A stretch of 6,523 nucleotides of DNA from JBGSYJ01 sp041748075 (GTDB lineage Bacteria; Acidobacteriota; Thermoanaerobaculia; Gp7-AA8), in assembly GCA_041748075.1 (NCBI GenBank), contig JBGTDX010000058.1:1-6523 (forward strand), read 5' to 3'. The notes under the pieces are model-generated. The model saw only the letters and a list, made by a program, of their open reading frames with translations. It did no database searches and was not told where the DNA came from. Both the position numbers and the translations under genes were made by a program. Shown here one piece after another: positions 6,324 through 6,523 of the stretch. Positions within the stretch are counted from its first letter, which is position 1; each line of letters starts with the position of its first letter.

Positions 6324-6443
6324 CGCGCATGAGATGAACGCTACCTCTACTCGCTGTAGACGCGTGCCGCCAATCGCATCGAAACTTTCCATTCCGAGGA
6401 GCTTTTCGGCGTGATTTCGTAGAAATGTTTGCGATTCTCCGAG

Positions 6444-6460
6444 ACCGAGGGATCCTCGGT
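6444..6460 (+). promoter_or_regulatory. Hairpin sequestering the ribosome binding site of the downstream RAYT
   Basis: ACCGAGG (6444-6450) and CCTCGGT (6454-6460) form a perfect 7-bp stem with loop GAT, two bases before the ATG at 6463. The only Shine-Dalgarno-like sequence, GAGGGA (6447-6452), lies in the left arm and loop at about the right spacing (10 nt). Folding would hide it. This suggests translational repression of the transposase, or a REP-type element serving as operator. The pairing is directly visible; the function is inferred. Confidence 0.5.
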
Positions 6461-6462
6461 GC

Positions 6463-6523
6463 ATGGCACGAGCACTACGCGTCGAGTATCCCGGAGCGCT
6501 GTATCACGTCACCTCGCGCGGCA
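6463..6523 (+). CDS. REP-associated tyrosine transposase (RAYT), N-terminal start, 3' end outside window
   Basis: The ATG opens a frame running off the window. Its 20 complete codons read MARALRVEYPGALYHVTSRG, which is close to the standard RAYT/Y1 transposase N terminus ('R..R.EYPGA.YHV..RGN'), the first strand and turn of the Y1_Tnp fold. The HUH motif and tyrosine lie beyond the edge, so intactness cannot be judged. It has the same orientation as the RAYT fragments at 1-378 and 3040-3400, and its N terminus is the part missing from the 3040 remnant. The ribosome binding site is inside a hairpin. An inverted copy of the REP-like core lies upstream at 6307-6321, consistent with a RAYT next to its repeats. 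Confidence 0.82.
   Translation, partial: MARALRVEYPGALYHVTSRG

Noticed and set aside
6414..6426. ATTTC-GTA-GAAAT hairpin containing GTAG, plus GTAG at 6355-6358, as classical REP feet
   Set aside because: GTAG is a 4-mer expected by chance at this length. The stem is only 5 bp, AT-rich and unlike GC-rich REP stems, and GTAG is absent from the repeat family seen here.

Overview
The window is GC-rich DNA that is probably from a soil-type bacterium of the Acidobacteriota or a similar lineage. This is an inference from three things: a Ser/Thr kinase fused through one membrane helix to a PD40/TolB-type propeller, a GT39-type membrane glycosyltransferase, and several REP-associated tyrosine transposases (RAYTs). 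No rRNA, tRNA or phylogenetic marker is present to confirm it.

Layout, left to right. Positions 1-378 hold the 3' end of a RAYT gene cut by the window edge. Positions 379-926 hold no gene. They contain four forward copies of the 15-mer TGAAGCTGCGACCCC, an imperfect ~85-bp tandem duplication carrying the first two copies, and an AT-rich block of five GATTTACGATT motifs. Positions 927-2651 (minus strand) encode a 574-residue GT39/PMT-like membrane glycosyltransferase with a TTG start and a 15-bp minisatellite in one cytoplasmic loop. Positions 2652-3039 are mostly debris, including a short reading frame for one membrane helix. Positions 3040-3400 are a second RAYT, decayed and broken by one extra C. 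It is followed by a ~70-codon remnant in the third frame (3387-3602).

Positions 3646-6264 encode the 872-residue receptor-like kinase. Its stop codon lies in the loop of a small hairpin. Beyond it is a fifth copy of the 15-mer, inverted relative to the left array. At 6463 a third RAYT begins and runs off the window; its Shine-Dalgarno sequence lies in a 7-bp hairpin directly before the ATG.

The glycosyltransferase and kinase are transcribed away from each other and show no operon relationship. They look like ordinary chromosomal genes. The feature that unifies the window is the RAYT/REP-like system: three RAYT loci in the same orientation (one clearly dead, two cut by the edges) and a family of short repeats placed next to them. 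The same 17-mer occurs in inverted orientation on either side of the ~5.5-kb glycosyltransferase-kinase block. I infer that the repeats belong to the RAYTs. The sequence alone does not prove it.
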